Assembly: GCF_039839275.1 (NCBI RefSeq)
Contig: NZ_JBDOQP010000008.1
Coordinates: forward strand, 60,166-124,165
Direction: 5' to 3'
Origin: Aerobium sp039839275
GTDB taxonomy: Bacteria > Pseudomonadota > Alphaproteobacteria > Rhizobiales > Rhizobiaceae
Length of the DNA stretch: 64,000 nucleotides
The notes beneath the pieces are model-generated. The model had not been told where the DNA came from and did no database searches. It saw nothing but the letters and a program-made list of their open reading frames with translations. The position numbers were made by a program, and so were the translations under genes. This document shows, piece by piece, positions 1 to 10,688 of this stretch; position 1 is the first letter of the stretch; the number at the start of each line of letters is the position of its first letter.

Positions 1-48
1 GGCGCGGTAAGTCAAGGTGGGACCGAGAGCCAGCAGGAAGGATCGACC

Positions 49-1293
49 ATGGCACGACAGGACAACCGCTTCGACGTCATCGTGGCAGGGGCCGGCTATG
101 TCGGGCTTGCCGTGGCGGTGGGCATCGCGCAGGCCCGTCCGACACTGTCGATCGCGGTGGTCGACGCGGCCCCGGAGGGCGCCTGGAAAAGGGACACACG
201 GTGCTCGGCGATCGCGGCGGCGGCCACGCGCATGCTCGACCAACTGGGCTGCTGGGAAGACATAGTCCCAAACGCCCAGGCGATGACCGAGATGATCGTC
301 ACCGACTCGCGCACGACCGATCCCGTGCGTCCGGTCTTCCTGACGTTTGATGGCGAAGTGGCTCCCGGAGAACCGTTCGCGCATATGGTGGCCAATCGCG
401 ACCTCACCGGGGCGCTGCGCCGGCGCGCCGCCGAAAGCGGCATCGACCTCATCGAAGGGGTCGGTGTCAGCGGCTTCGAGAACCACGGTCAGCATGTGTC
501 CGTGCATCTTGCCGACGGCGTCACGATCGACACGCGCCTTCTGGTTGCGGCGGACGGCGTCAATTCGCGCCTGCGCGAGATGGCGGGCATCCGCACCGTC
601 CACTGGGACTACGGCCAGTCCGGCATCGTCTGCACCGTGGGCCACGAGCGGCCGCATGGCGGTCGCGCCGAGGAGCATTTCCTGCCCGCCGGCCCGTTCG
701 CCATCCTGCCGCTGGCGCCCGACGACGAAGGCCGCAATCGCTCCTCCATCGTCTGGACCGAGCGTACTCCGGACGCAGAGCGGCTGGTTGCCGAAGACGA
801 ACTGGTCTTCGAGGCCGAACTGGAGACCCGCTTCGGACTCAAGCTCGGCGAGATACGCGTCCTGGACAAGCCGCGCGCCTGGCCGCTTGGCCTGACACTC
901 GCCCGCGACTTCGTCAGGCCGCGCTTTGCGCTGGCCGGCGATGCCGCCCATGGCATCCACCCGATCGCCGGGCAGGGCCTCAACCTCGGCTTCCGCGACG
1001 CCGCCGCCATTGCCGAAGTCGTGGTCGAAGCAGACCGGCTCGGCCAGGATATCGGCACCATCGACGTGCTGGAGCGCTACCAGCAATGGCGCCGCTTCGA
1101 CACGCTGCAGATGGGCGCGACCACGGATGTCCTCAACCGCATGTTCTCCAACGATTTCGGCCCGATGCGCGCGGCCCGCGACTTGGGTCTGGGCCTCGTC
1201 GAGCGCATGCCTCGCCTGAAGGATTTCTTCATCCGCCAGGCCTCCGGGCTGTCGCAGAAGGCGCCGCGGCTGCTGCGTGGCGAAGCGATCTGA
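49..1293 (+). CDS. FAD-dependent UbiH/UbiF-family hydroxylase
   Basis: 414 aa, the usual size of ubiquinone-biosynthesis hydroxylases that add hydroxyls to the polyprenyl-phenol ring using O2 and NADPH. The N-terminus has the FAD dinucleotide motif GAGYVGLAVAVG (about residues 13-24), an ADGVNS segment near residue 168, and the second FAD motif GDAAHGIHPIAGQGLN near residue 297, which is the UbiH/COQ6 signature. The ATG start at 49 has a good ribosome site (AGGAAGG) seven bases upstream. The family is clear; whether it acts as UbiH, UbiF or the broad UbiL-type enzyme of alphaproteobacteria cannot be told from sequence alone. It stands in front of the ybaK-like gene, 52 bases away. Confidence 0.9.
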   Translation: MARQDNRFDVIVAGAGYVGLAVAVGIAQARPTLSIAVVDAAPEGAWKRDTRCSAIAAAATRMLDQLGCWEDIVPNAQAMTEMIVTDSRTTDPVRPVFLTFDGEVAPGEPFAHMVANRDLTGALRRRAAESGIDLIEGVGVSGFENHGQHVSVHLADGVTIDTRLLVAADGVNSRLREMAGIRTVHWDYGQSGIVCTVGHERPHGGRAEEHFLPAGPFAILPLAPDDEGRNRSSIVWTERTPDAERLVAEDELVFEAELETRFGLKLGEIRVLDKPRAWPLGLTLARDFVRPRFALAGDAAHGIHPIAGQGLNLGFRDAAAIAEVVVEADRLGQDIGTIDVLERYQQWRRFDTLQMGATTDVLNRMFSNDFGPMRAARDLGLGLVERMPRLKDFFIRQASGLSQKAPRLLRGEAI

Positions 1294-1345
1294 ACGCGAC
1301 GCCGATACACTTGCATCGGTACGGCTTGTGGCTATTGTGCGCGCC

Positions 1346-1804
1346 ATGAGCCTTGAATCCGTACGCGCCTTCCTCGCAGAAAAAGCCCCCGACATCACCG
1401 TCATCGTCACCGAGCAGAGTTCGGCGACCGTCGACCTCGCCGCCCAGGCACATGGGGTCGAGCCGGCCCAGATCGCCAAGACGATATGCGTGCGGGTCGG
1501 TGAAGCGACCATGCTGATCGTCGCCGGCGGCACCGCGCGGCTCGACAACAAGAAGTTCAAGGCACAGTTCGGCGGCAAGCCGCGGATGCTCGGCGCCGAA
1601 GAGGTGCTGGAACTGACCAGCCACCCGGTCGGCGGTGTCTGTCCGTTCGGCATCGCCACGCCGATGCCGATCTATTGCGACGTCTCGCTCCAGGCCTTCG
1701 ACGAAGTGGTGCCGGCGGCGGGAGCAACCAACGCTGCGGTGCGCATCGGCACCAACCGCCTTGCCGAACTGACGAATGCGCAATGGGTCGACGTCTGCCA
1801 GTAG
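1346..1804 (+). CDS. YbaK/EbsC-family aminoacyl-tRNA deacylase-like protein
   Basis: 152 aa from the ATG at 1346, beginning MSLESVRAFL. An in-frame upstream extension to 1277 is possible but runs into poor coding sequence. The YbaK fold is recognised from the VIVTEQSSATVDLAAQAHGV stretch, the lysine in QIAKTI, and the C-terminal segment with GGVCPFG and DEVVPAAGATNAAVRI. Family members hydrolyse mischarged aminoacyl-tRNAs such as Cys-tRNA(Pro) or Ala-tRNA(Pro). Here the free-standing domain suggests trans-editing, but substrate is inferred only from family. No catalytic residue looks missing. Confidence 0.85.
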   Translation: MSLESVRAFLAEKAPDITVIVTEQSSATVDLAAQAHGVEPAQIAKTICVRVGEATMLIVAGGTARLDNKKFKAQFGGKPRMLGAEEVLELTSHPVGGVCPFGIATPMPIYCDVSLQAFDEVVPAAGATNAAVRIGTNRLAELTNAQWVDVCQ

Positions 1805-1920
1805 AATAAACCGCCACGGCTCCTATCTAGTACGGACCGGCACCGGCGCATGATGGACAGTCCTTTCGATGCCGGTATCGCCGTATCGACAGTTTTGACA
1901 TCCATTTCAGGGAGACGACC

Positions 1921-2346
1921 ATGGACCGCCACGCAACAGCCGTCTGGCAAGGCAATCTCAAGGAAGGCAAGGGCACGATCGACACCCAGAGCGGTGCGTT
2001 TTCGGCCAGCCCCTATTCCTTCAAGGCCCGTTTCGAAGATGAGAGCGGCAAGTCAGCCACCAATCCGGAAGAACTGATCGCCGCTGCGCACGCAAGTTGC
2101 TTCGCCATGCAGCTTTCGCATTTCCTCGCCGAGAACGGCACGCCGGCCGACAAGCTCGAAGCCAAGGCGGTCGTCACGCTCGTTCCCGGCACGGGGATCA
2201 CCGGAAGCGCACTGACGCTGAAGGGCACCGTTCCCGGCATCGACGACGCCAAGTTCCAGGAACTGGCCACGAAGGCCAAGGAAAGCTGCCCCGTTTCCAA
2301 GGCGCTCGGCGCGATCGACGTCTCTCTGGACGCCAAGCTCGCCTGA
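1921..2346 (+). CDS. OsmC-family organic hydroperoxide reductase
   Basis: 141 aa, normal OsmC length. The two conserved cysteines of the family are present: C60 in AHASCFAM and C123 in KESCPVSKAL, which together reduce organic hydroperoxides through a peroxidatic/resolving cysteine pair. The ATG at 1921 follows GGGAGACGACC, a strong ribosome site. The protein is cytosolic, with no signal peptide. OsmC and Ohr share this layout; the N-terminus MDRHATAVWQGNLKEGKG fits the OsmC branch rather than Ohr. A long inverted repeat lies just downstream. Confidence 0.9.
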   Translation: MDRHATAVWQGNLKEGKGTIDTQSGAFSASPYSFKARFEDESGKSATNPEELIAAAHASCFAMQLSHFLAENGTPADKLEAKAVVTLVPGTGITGSALTLKGTVPGIDDAKFQELATKAKESCPVSKALGAIDVSLDAKLA

Positions 2347-2364
2347 CAGCTCCCACGACAGATT

Positions 2365-2410
2365 CGACAATGCGAACCGTTTGACGACGCAACGGACGGT
2401 CGCATTGTCG
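2365..2410. repeat. Inverted repeat, 15-bp stem, between osmC and the dehydrogenase gene
   Basis: The arm at 2365-2380 (CGACAATGCGAACCGT) is the reverse complement of the arm at 2396-2410 (ACGGTCGCATTGTCG) except for one bulged A, with a 15-base loop. It begins 18 bases after the osmC stop. It lacks a following T-run, so it is not a classical intrinsic terminator; a transcript-end stem, an operator or a repeat-family element are all possible. Confidence 0.6.
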
Positions 2411-2480
2411 TTACCCTTCGAAACCAAAAAACGCGGCATGGCGTTAGAATTCCGACCAGCAACAGTCGGGAGGACTTGCC

Positions 2481-3605
2481 ATGCTGCAGAAATCGGAACC
2501 CCGCGCCCTGCGCCCCATGAGATCGGCCTCGACGCTGAAACTCACGGACATCACCGCGCGCGCCGAACAGTCTGAAGCCTTCGACCACCACGAACAGATT
2601 TGGTTGGGCGAGGACGAGACGCGCGGCCTGACCGCAATCGTCGCCATACACGATACCGCACTCGGCCCCGCGCTCGGCGGCACGCGGATCTGGCCGCATG
2701 CCACCTTCGACGCGGCCCTGACGGACGCCTTGCGCCTGTCACGCGGCATGACGTTCAAGGCGGCGATCGCAGCCGTTCCCTTCGGCGGCGGCAAGGCGGT
2801 GATCAAGGCCGACGCACGCACCGACAAGACGCCGGCCATGCTGGAGGCCTATGCCGAGATGCTGGCCGCGCTCAACGGCCAGTATTTCACCGGCGAGGAT
2901 GTCGGCCTGACGCTGGCGGATGCCGATTTCCTGCGGGCCCGCACTCCCAACATCTCCGGCACCACCCAGGGCGGTAGCGGCAACCCTTCGCCGGTGACCG
3001 CCCATGGCGTTTTTCTTGGCCTCAAGGCGGCAGTGAGCCATGCGCTGGACAAGGAAGACCTCGGCGGACTGACCGTCGCAGTCCAGGGCCTTGGCTCCGT
3101 CGGCTGGTCGCTCTGCGAAAAGTTGCATGAGGAAGGCGCAAGATTGGTCGTCGCGGACCTGGACCGCACGCGCGCCAAACAGGCACGTGCCGCATTTGAT
3201 GCCCAAACCGTCGATCCCGCCGGGATCGTGGCTACGGATGCCGATGTTTTCGCCCCCTGCGCGCTTGGCGCCGTTCTCTCCACCGAGACGATCCCGACCT
3301 TGAAGGCGAAAATTGTCGCTGGTGCCGCCAACAATCAACTTGCGCGCCACGAAGATGCCGCCGAACTGAAGCGGCGCGGCGTACTTTACGCACCGGACTA
3401 CGTCATCAACGCCGGCGGCCTGATCAATGTCGCTGCCGAGCTCGACCCGGACGGCTACGACCGCAGCAGGGTCATGGAGCGCGTCGCCCGCATCCCCGAT
3501 GCACTTTCCAACATTTTCGCGCGATCGGATGCCGAGAACCGCCCCACCAACGACATCGCCCAAGCGATAGCCGAAGAACGCATCAGGGGGGCACGCCCGG
3601 GCTGA
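2481..3605 (+). CDS. Glu/Leu/Phe/Val dehydrogenase
   Basis: 374 aa. The catalytic lysine lies in PFGGGKAVI (K105), preceded by the GPALGGTRIW glycine-rich substrate loop, and the Rossmann NAD motif is GLGSVG in VAVQGLGSVGWSL. The C-terminus has the family segment PDYVINAGGLINVA. Length and the GPALGGTR loop match the leucine/valine dehydrogenase branch, which reversibly deaminates branched-chain amino acids with NAD+. Substrate is an inference. The ATG at 2481 has GGGAGG eight bases upstream; a second in-frame ATG lies twelve codons on. Confidence 0.88.
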   Translation: MLQKSEPRALRPMRSASTLKLTDITARAEQSEAFDHHEQIWLGEDETRGLTAIVAIHDTALGPALGGTRIWPHATFDAALTDALRLSRGMTFKAAIAAVPFGGGKAVIKADARTDKTPAMLEAYAEMLAALNGQYFTGEDVGLTLADADFLRARTPNISGTTQGGSGNPSPVTAHGVFLGLKAAVSHALDKEDLGGLTVAVQGLGSVGWSLCEKLHEEGARLVVADLDRTRAKQARAAFDAQTVDPAGIVATDADVFAPCALGAVLSTETIPTLKAKIVAGAANNQLARHEDAAELKRRGVLYAPDYVINAGGLINVAAELDPDGYDRSRVMERVARIPDALSNIFARSDAENRPTNDIAQAIAEERIRGARPG

Positions 3606-3634
3606 GCGCCTGGCTCATGCTGCGCCTGTCAGGC

Positions 3635-4210
3635 TTATCTGACAGCCAGCGCCTTCTCGATTTCCGGCAGCAGCGTATTGACCACGATCTCCGGCGTGAA
3701 CGGGCCGACCTGCTTCCACGCGATCCTGCCGTCCTTGCCGACGAGAAACGTCTCCGGCACGCCGTAGACGCCCCAGTCGATCGCGGCGCGGCCCGTGTCG
3801 TCGACGCCGATCGCGGAATAGGGATTACCGAGTTCGCCGAGGAACCGCCGCGCATTGTCGGGACGGTCCTTGTAGTTCAGCCCCACGATCTCGAAACGCT
3901 CGTCGCCAGCAAGTTGCAACAGCAAGGGGTGCTCCTGTCGGCACGGCGCGCACCACGAGGCCCAGACATTGACCAGCGTGACTTGTCCGTCGAAACTGGA
4001 CGGGTCCAGGCCGGGCAGGTTCATCCCCACCAGTGGCGGAAGCGTGTCGTCGGGAGCAGGCGCTCCCAGCAGGGCCGAGGGCACCACCGAGCTGTCGCGG
4101 CCCGACAAAAGCTGGGCCGAGAACACTCCGGCGAGTGCGAGAAACACCGCCAGCGGCAGCAGCGGCAGCCAGCGGCGGCGCTTGGGAGCAGCCTGCGTCT
4201 CGCTGCTCAT
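3635..4210 (-). CDS. ccmG: Cytochrome c biogenesis thiol:disulfide oxidoreductase CcmG/DsbE
   Basis: 191 aa. An N-terminal signal anchor (about residues 14-36) is followed by a periplasmic thioredoxin domain with the active site WCAPC (C87, C90) in VNVWASWCAPCRQEHP and the cis-proline loop GVYGVPETFLV. CcmG keeps apocytochrome c haem-binding cysteines reduced before haem ligation. The start ATG at 4210 overlaps the ccmD stop as ATGA, so the two are translationally coupled. It is the last gene of the minus-strand ccm operon. Confidence 0.93.
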   Translation of the reverse strand: MSSETQAAPKRRRWLPLLPLAVFLALAGVFSAQLLSGRDSSVVPSALLGAPAPDDTLPPLVGMNLPGLDPSSFDGQVTLVNVWASWCAPCRQEHPLLLQLAGDERFEIVGLNYKDRPDNARRFLGELGNPYSAIGVDDTGRAAIDWGVYGVPETFLVGKDGRIAWKQVGPFTPEIVVNTLLPEIEKALAVR

Positions 4211-4377
4211 GAAGAGGCGTCCGAGCGTTCGGAGCGACGCCGCATGCCGGCAGCATCCAGTTTCGCCAGTTCGCGCTTGCGCCCCCGCTGGTCGAGCATG
4301 ATCCACGCAGCCAGGGATGCCAGCACCAGGACCGAGACGCCATAGGCCGATGCGACGTAGAGGGCGTGGGCGCTCAT
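4207..4377 (-). CDS. ccmD: Haem exporter protein CcmD
   Basis: 56 aa, from ATG at 4377 (MSAHALYVASAYGVSVLVL). One membrane helix (about residues 8-27) is followed by a basic cytoplasmic tail rich in Arg and Lys, which is the CcmD pattern. CcmD helps release holo-CcmE from the CcmABC complex. It begins three bases after the ccmC stop and its own stop overlaps the ccmG start (ATGA). Position, size and topology rather than sequence conservation support the call. Confidence 0.85.
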   Translation of the reverse strand: MSAHALYVASAYGVSVLVLASLAAWIMLDQRGRKRELAKLDAAGMRRRSERSDASS

Positions 4378-4380
4378 CGG

Positions 4381-5184
4381 TTAGGCTCCGGCGCGATCTG
4401 CGTTGCGGGCTGCCAGCCGGCGCATCGTCGCGACCCGGCGGCGCCAGATTTCCGTGCGCATCGCCATCATGTGCAAGGTGAAGAACAGCAGCGTGAAGCC
4501 GATGGCGCAGATCAGCAGCGGCCATAGCATCGTCGGATGGATGGTCGGCCCGTCGAGCCGCATCACGGAAGCCGGCTGGTGCAGCGTGTTCCACCAGTCG
4601 ACCGAGAACTTGATGATCGGGATGTTGATGAACCCGACCAGCGTCAGGATCGCGGCTGCGCGCGCGCCCTTGCCCGGATCGTCGAGCGCCCGGGTCAGTG
4701 CGATAAGGCCAAGATACATGATGAACAGCACGAAGACAGACGTCAGCCGCGCGTCCCAGACCCACCACGTGCCCCACATAGGCTTGCCCCAGATGGATCC
4801 GGTCGCCAGTGCGAGCAGCGTGAAGGCAGCGCCGATAGGCGCTGCCGCCTTGAGCGCGACGTCGGCCAGCGGGTGTCGCCAGACAAGCGTTCCCAGCGCT
4901 GAAACGGTCATGATCGTATAGCACATCATCGCGATCCAGGCGAAAGGCACATGGATATACATGATGCGGACGGTGATGCCCTGCTGGTAGTCTTCAGGCG
5001 CTGCAAAGCCGAGCCAGAGGCCGATGGCAAGCGTGATCGCGGTCAGCGCCCAGAGCCAGGGCAGGAGAACGCCGGCAAACGCCAAGAAGCGCGTGGGATT
5101 GGCGAGGCCAACCCAGCGGCCTGCACTCTGTGTCGCGGTGTCGCTCATGGATATCGTCATAGGCGAGGATAGGGGCTTTCGCAA
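4381..5184 (-). CDS. ccmC: Haem exporter/haem lyase subunit CcmC
   Basis: 267 aa with six predicted membrane helices. The tryptophan-rich haem-handling motif WGTWWVWDAR is at residues 137-146, and the two histidines expected to bind haem lie in MYIHVP (H78) and NTLHQP (H202). CcmC loads haem onto CcmE in the periplasm. The start chosen is TTG at 5184, because GGAGGG lies five bases before it; the in-frame ATGs at 5160 and 5148 have no ribosome site. The N-terminal ten to twelve residues therefore depend on a TTG start. Confidence 0.92.
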   Translation of the reverse strand: MRKPLSSPMTISMSDTATQSAGRWVGLANPTRFLAFAGVLLPWLWALTAITLAIGLWLGFAAPEDYQQGITVRIMYIHVPFAWIAMMCYTIMTVSALGTLVWRHPLADVALKAAAPIGAAFTLLALATGSIWGKPMWGTWWVWDARLTSVFVLFIMYLGLIALTRALDDPGKGARAAAILTLVGFINIPIIKFSVDWWNTLHQPASVMRLDGPTIHPTMLWPLLICAIGFTLLFFTLHMMAMRTEIWRRRVATMRRLAARNADRAGA

Positions 5185-5231
5185 TTCGCCCTCCTTGTCG
5201 CAGCATCGTGCTGAACCAGACGTGATCGGGA

Positions 5232-5477
5232 TCAGACCTTCGTCCGTCCAGCCGATCGTCCAGGTTTCATCGTCGTCACCTTGTAGGGGTCGCCCGCCGC
5301 GTCATAGGTCGTCCAGTCGCCGACCTGCTCGCCCATGTCGAATTGGCCCGAACGCAGCTTCGTACCGTTCTTCCGGAACCACTCCCAATATCCGTGGGCG
5401 ATCCCGTCGACGGTTTGACCCTTTGCCCACAAGGAGCCGTCCTTGTGACGCTGGATATGCTCCCTCGCTTCCGCCAT
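5232..5477 (-). CDS. Small YwqK/MORN_2-like protein inside the ccm operon
   Basis: 81 aa. It carries two MORN_2-type repeats, seen as DGSLWAKG...GYWEWFRKNG and GTKLRSGQF...GDWTTYDAAG. Such small proteins are often labelled YwqK-family antitoxin, but the function of stand-alone alphaproteobacterial members is unknown. ATG 5477 is favoured over ATG 5483 because the GGAGG site is about eight bases before the former and abuts the latter. It sits 18 bases after ccmB and 47 bases before ccmC, in the same direction, so it is co-transcribed with haem export genes. No toxin gene is adjacent. Confidence 0.75.
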   Translation of the reverse strand: MAEAREHIQRHKDGSLWAKGQTVDGIAHGYWEWFRKNGTKLRSGQFDMGEQVGDWTTYDAAGDPYKVTTMKPGRSAGRTKV

Positions 5478-5495
5478 GGCCATCTCCTCCAGATC

Positions 5496-6161
5496 TCAGT
5501 CACTCATGGATCTGAGCGCCAGCGTGGCTGCAGCCGGTCCTATCACCGCGAAGAACAACGTCAGTGCGGCGAGAATCAGGAATGGCGCCAGAAACGGATT
5601 CGGATCGTTGACCGCCCCGTAGGCCGCTGACACGCCGAATATCAGCACGGGGATCGCCAATGGCAGGATCAGTACCGAGACCAGCAGCCCGCCGCGCGGC
5701 AGGGACACGGCAACCGCCGCGCCCACCGCGCCGATGAAGGCGATCGCCGGCGTGCCGACAAGCAGGGTCAACGACGTCGCGGCGATACCGAGTGGCTCGA
5801 TGTTCATGAACAGCCCGAGCAAAGGCGACGCCACCACCAGTGGGAGAACCGACGCCACCCAGTGCGCCAGGCATTTCACCAGGACCGTCAGGGCAAGCAT
5901 ATGCCGGTCGCTCGCCAGGATCAGAAGATCGAGCGAGCCGTCCTCGCGGTCTGCCTGAAACAGACGGTCGAGGCCCAGCAGCGAGGCGAGCAGCGCGCCA
6001 ACCCACAACATCGCCGGACCGATCCGAGCGAGAAGATTGAGATCCGGGCCGACGCCGAACGGGACGACGGCGACGACGGTGAGGAAGAACAGCACACCCA
6101 CGAGCGCCCCGCCGCCGGCCCGCACGCCGAGCCGCACGTCGCGAAGGAAAAGCGCTAGCAT
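5496..6161 (-). CDS. ccmB: Haem exporter membrane subunit CcmB
   Basis: 221 aa, the usual CcmB size, starting at ATG 6161 (MLALFLRDVRLGVR). About six membrane helices are visible, with the family segments FFLTVVAVVPFGVGP and FQADREDGSLDLL near residues 30-90. CcmB is the permease of the CcmAB ABC complex that powers release of holo-CcmE. It begins seven bases after the ccmA stop. In-frame upstream sequence lies inside ccmA in another frame and is not coding for CcmB. Confidence 0.93.
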   Translation of the reverse strand: MLALFLRDVRLGVRAGGGALVGVLFFLTVVAVVPFGVGPDLNLLARIGPAMLWVGALLASLLGLDRLFQADREDGSLDLLILASDRHMLALTVLVKCLAHWVASVLPLVVASPLLGLFMNIEPLGIAATSLTLLVGTPAIAFIGAVGAAVAVSLPRGGLLVSVLILPLAIPVLIFGVSAAYGAVNDPNPFLAPFLILAALTLFFAVIGPAAATLALRSMSD

Positions 6162-6168
6162 GAGGCGC

Positions 6169-6780
6169 TCATCGTTCCGCTCCGCCAAGCCGCAACTCCG
6201 CGACGCCATCGAGCCCCAGCGGAATATGGGTCGCCGCGACGATGATCCCGCCATCGTCGAGATGCGCCCGCATGAGAGCCGAAAATTGCGCCTCGGACGC
6301 CTTGTCGAGGCCGGCGGTTGGCTCGTCGAGAAGCCACAACGGGCGATAGCTGACGAGCAGCTTGGCAATGGACACGCGGCGCTTCTGACCGGTGGAGAGA
6401 TAGCCGTAGGGTAGATGACCGACCTGCGGCAGGCCAACCATGTCGAGGGCTTCATCGACATCGAGATGAGGCTCCCCTGAAAAAACACGCCAGAAGGCGA
6501 GGTTTTCCTCCACCGTCAGCGCCGTTTTCATCGCATTGCCATGCCCCAGATAGTGGCAGGCTGCCGCAACGTCTGGCCATTTCTCGTCGCCACCATCCAG
6601 GCGAATCACACCGGATGCAGCCGGCAGCAAGCCGGCGACAATTCTCAGGAGGGTCGACTTCCCCGAACCGTTCTGGCCGGTCACGATCAGCCCATCGCCT
6701 TCCCCGAGGTCGAAATCGATACCCTCGAACACGGATTCGCCGCCGCGTTCCCCGCTGAGATTCTCGGCGACGAGCCGCAT
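6169..6780 (-). CDS. ccmA: Haem exporter ATP-binding subunit CcmA
   Basis: 203 aa from ATG 6780 (MRLVAENLSGERGG), the usual CcmA N-terminus; an ATG at 6813 would add eleven residues. Walker A is GQNGSGKST, the ABC signature is unusual for a canonical transporter but typical of CcmA (LSTGQKRRV), and Walker B is LWLLDEPTAGLD followed by a switch histidine in AATHIP. First gene of the ccm operon ccmA-ccmB-(YwqK-like)-ccmC-ccmD-ccmG, divergent from acnA. Confidence 0.93.
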   Translation of the reverse strand: MRLVAENLSGERGGESVFEGIDFDLGEGDGLIVTGQNGSGKSTLLRIVAGLLPAASGVIRLDGGDEKWPDVAAACHYLGHGNAMKTALTVEENLAFWRVFSGEPHLDVDEALDMVGLPQVGHLPYGYLSTGQKRRVSIAKLLVSYRPLWLLDEPTAGLDKASEAQFSALMRAHLDDGGIIVAATHIPLGLDGVAELRLGGAER

Positions 6781-7062
6781 TCGGCGTTTTCCTTCGTTTC
6801 CTGAAGTGAACATTCCGCGCCCTGGAGCAATTTCGACTGAAACCGCTCTAGAATCATTTTAAGAATTTCTCTATATGCCAGACAACCGTGCCAGCGGTCG
6901 GCATGGGAACCAAATTGCGCCGAACCAGCGCGCTTGCCGCCTTGAACGGCCGGGTCGCACGGGGAACGGACAGCGGAAATGACCGTACCCGCACCTTTGC
7001 GCGTGATGAGCATGCACTGGCGTCCGTTTACCCATTCGGCAACCGAACGTTAGGGATCGCAC

Positions 7063-9753
<2,691 letters not shown>

Positions 9754-9778
9754 GGCCATTCGGTAGCGACAAGCAATC

Positions 9779-9809
9779 AGCCCCGGCGCCACCGCGCCGG
9801 GGCTTTTTT
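9779..9809 (+). terminator. Rho-independent terminator after acnA
   Basis: A perfect 11-bp stem, AGCCCCGGCGC at 9779-9789 pairing with GCGCCGGGGCT at 9794-9804, has a four-base loop and leads into a run of six T (9804-9809). It lies between acnA and the convergent racemase gene. Confidence 0.92.
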
Positions 9810-9815
9810 CTTGGG

Positions 9816-10508
9816 CTAGGAATCAAGGGCCATGTCGAGCGCCGCTTCACAATGCACGAGCGTGGTGTCGAAGACCGGCACGGGCACGTTGCCTTGATCG
9901 AGCAACATTCCGACTTCGGTGCAACCAAGAATGAGACAATCAGCGCCACGCTCGATGAGGCGGCCGGCGATCGCGACATAGGCTGCACGGCTTTCGTCCC
10001 TGACGATCTCGCGGCACAATTCCTCATAGATGATGCGGTGAGTGACCGCCCGATCCGCAGCCACGGGGATCATCGGAACCAGACCGGCGGCAGCCAGTCG
10101 GTCGGTGTAAAAAGCCTGTTCCATGGTGAATGCCGTTGCCATCAATCCCGGACGGGAAAGACCGGCGTCGCGGATGCGTCGCGCGGTTGCATCGGCAATG
10201 TGCAGCAAGGGGATCGACACGCCGCGCATCATCTCGTCGGCCAGCTTGTGCATGGTGTTGGTCGCGAGGATGAGCAAATCGGCCCCGCCGCGTTCCAGCG
10301 CAAGCGCCTCCGCATTCAGCACCTTGCCTGCCTCCCTCCACTCTCCAGCGGCCTGCATGACTTCGATCCTGGCGAAATCGAGTGATCTTATCAGCAGCTC
10401 CGGCGAATGAAGGCCGCCCAGCCGGTGACGCGCAAGCGTGCAGAGCTCCCGATAGTAGATCTGTGTGGAAGCGGCAGACATGCCGCCGAGAATGCCGATG
10501 GTCTTCAT
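9816..10508 (-). CDS. Aspartate/glutamate racemase family protein (YgeA/RacX type)
   Basis: 230 aa from ATG 10508 (MKTIGILGGMSAAST). A much longer in-frame extension to 10676 is not supported. The usual first catalytic cysteine of the superfamily is threonine here (T83 in LATNTMHKLA), and the second is C196 in LILGCTEVG; this Thr/Cys pair is the known arrangement of the E. coli YgeA broad-specificity racemase branch, so it is not a defect. The predicted role is racemisation of one or more amino acids without PLP. It is convergent with acnA. Confidence 0.88.
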   Translation of the reverse strand: MKTIGILGGMSAASTQIYYRELCTLARHRLGGLHSPELLIRSLDFARIEVMQAAGEWREAGKVLNAEALALERGGADLLILATNTMHKLADEMMRGVSIPLLHIADATARRIRDAGLSRPGLMATAFTMEQAFYTDRLAAAGLVPMIPVAADRAVTHRIIYEELCREIVRDESRAAYVAIAGRLIERGADCLILGCTEVGMLLDQGNVPVPVFDTTLVHCEAALDMALDS

Positions 10509-10688
10509 GCGAAACGTCACTGCCTTTGAAAAAACGCCGCACGATAGGGGCGCACCGCTGCCATGTCGATCACGCCAGATGGCAGGCCATCCGCGATGAA
10601 CGAAAACCCGTTGCCGAAATGCAGCACCGTTGGACATAATCACGTGATAGGTTCCACCCAAACTGGAAGTGCTCATCCGGAATTGCTG

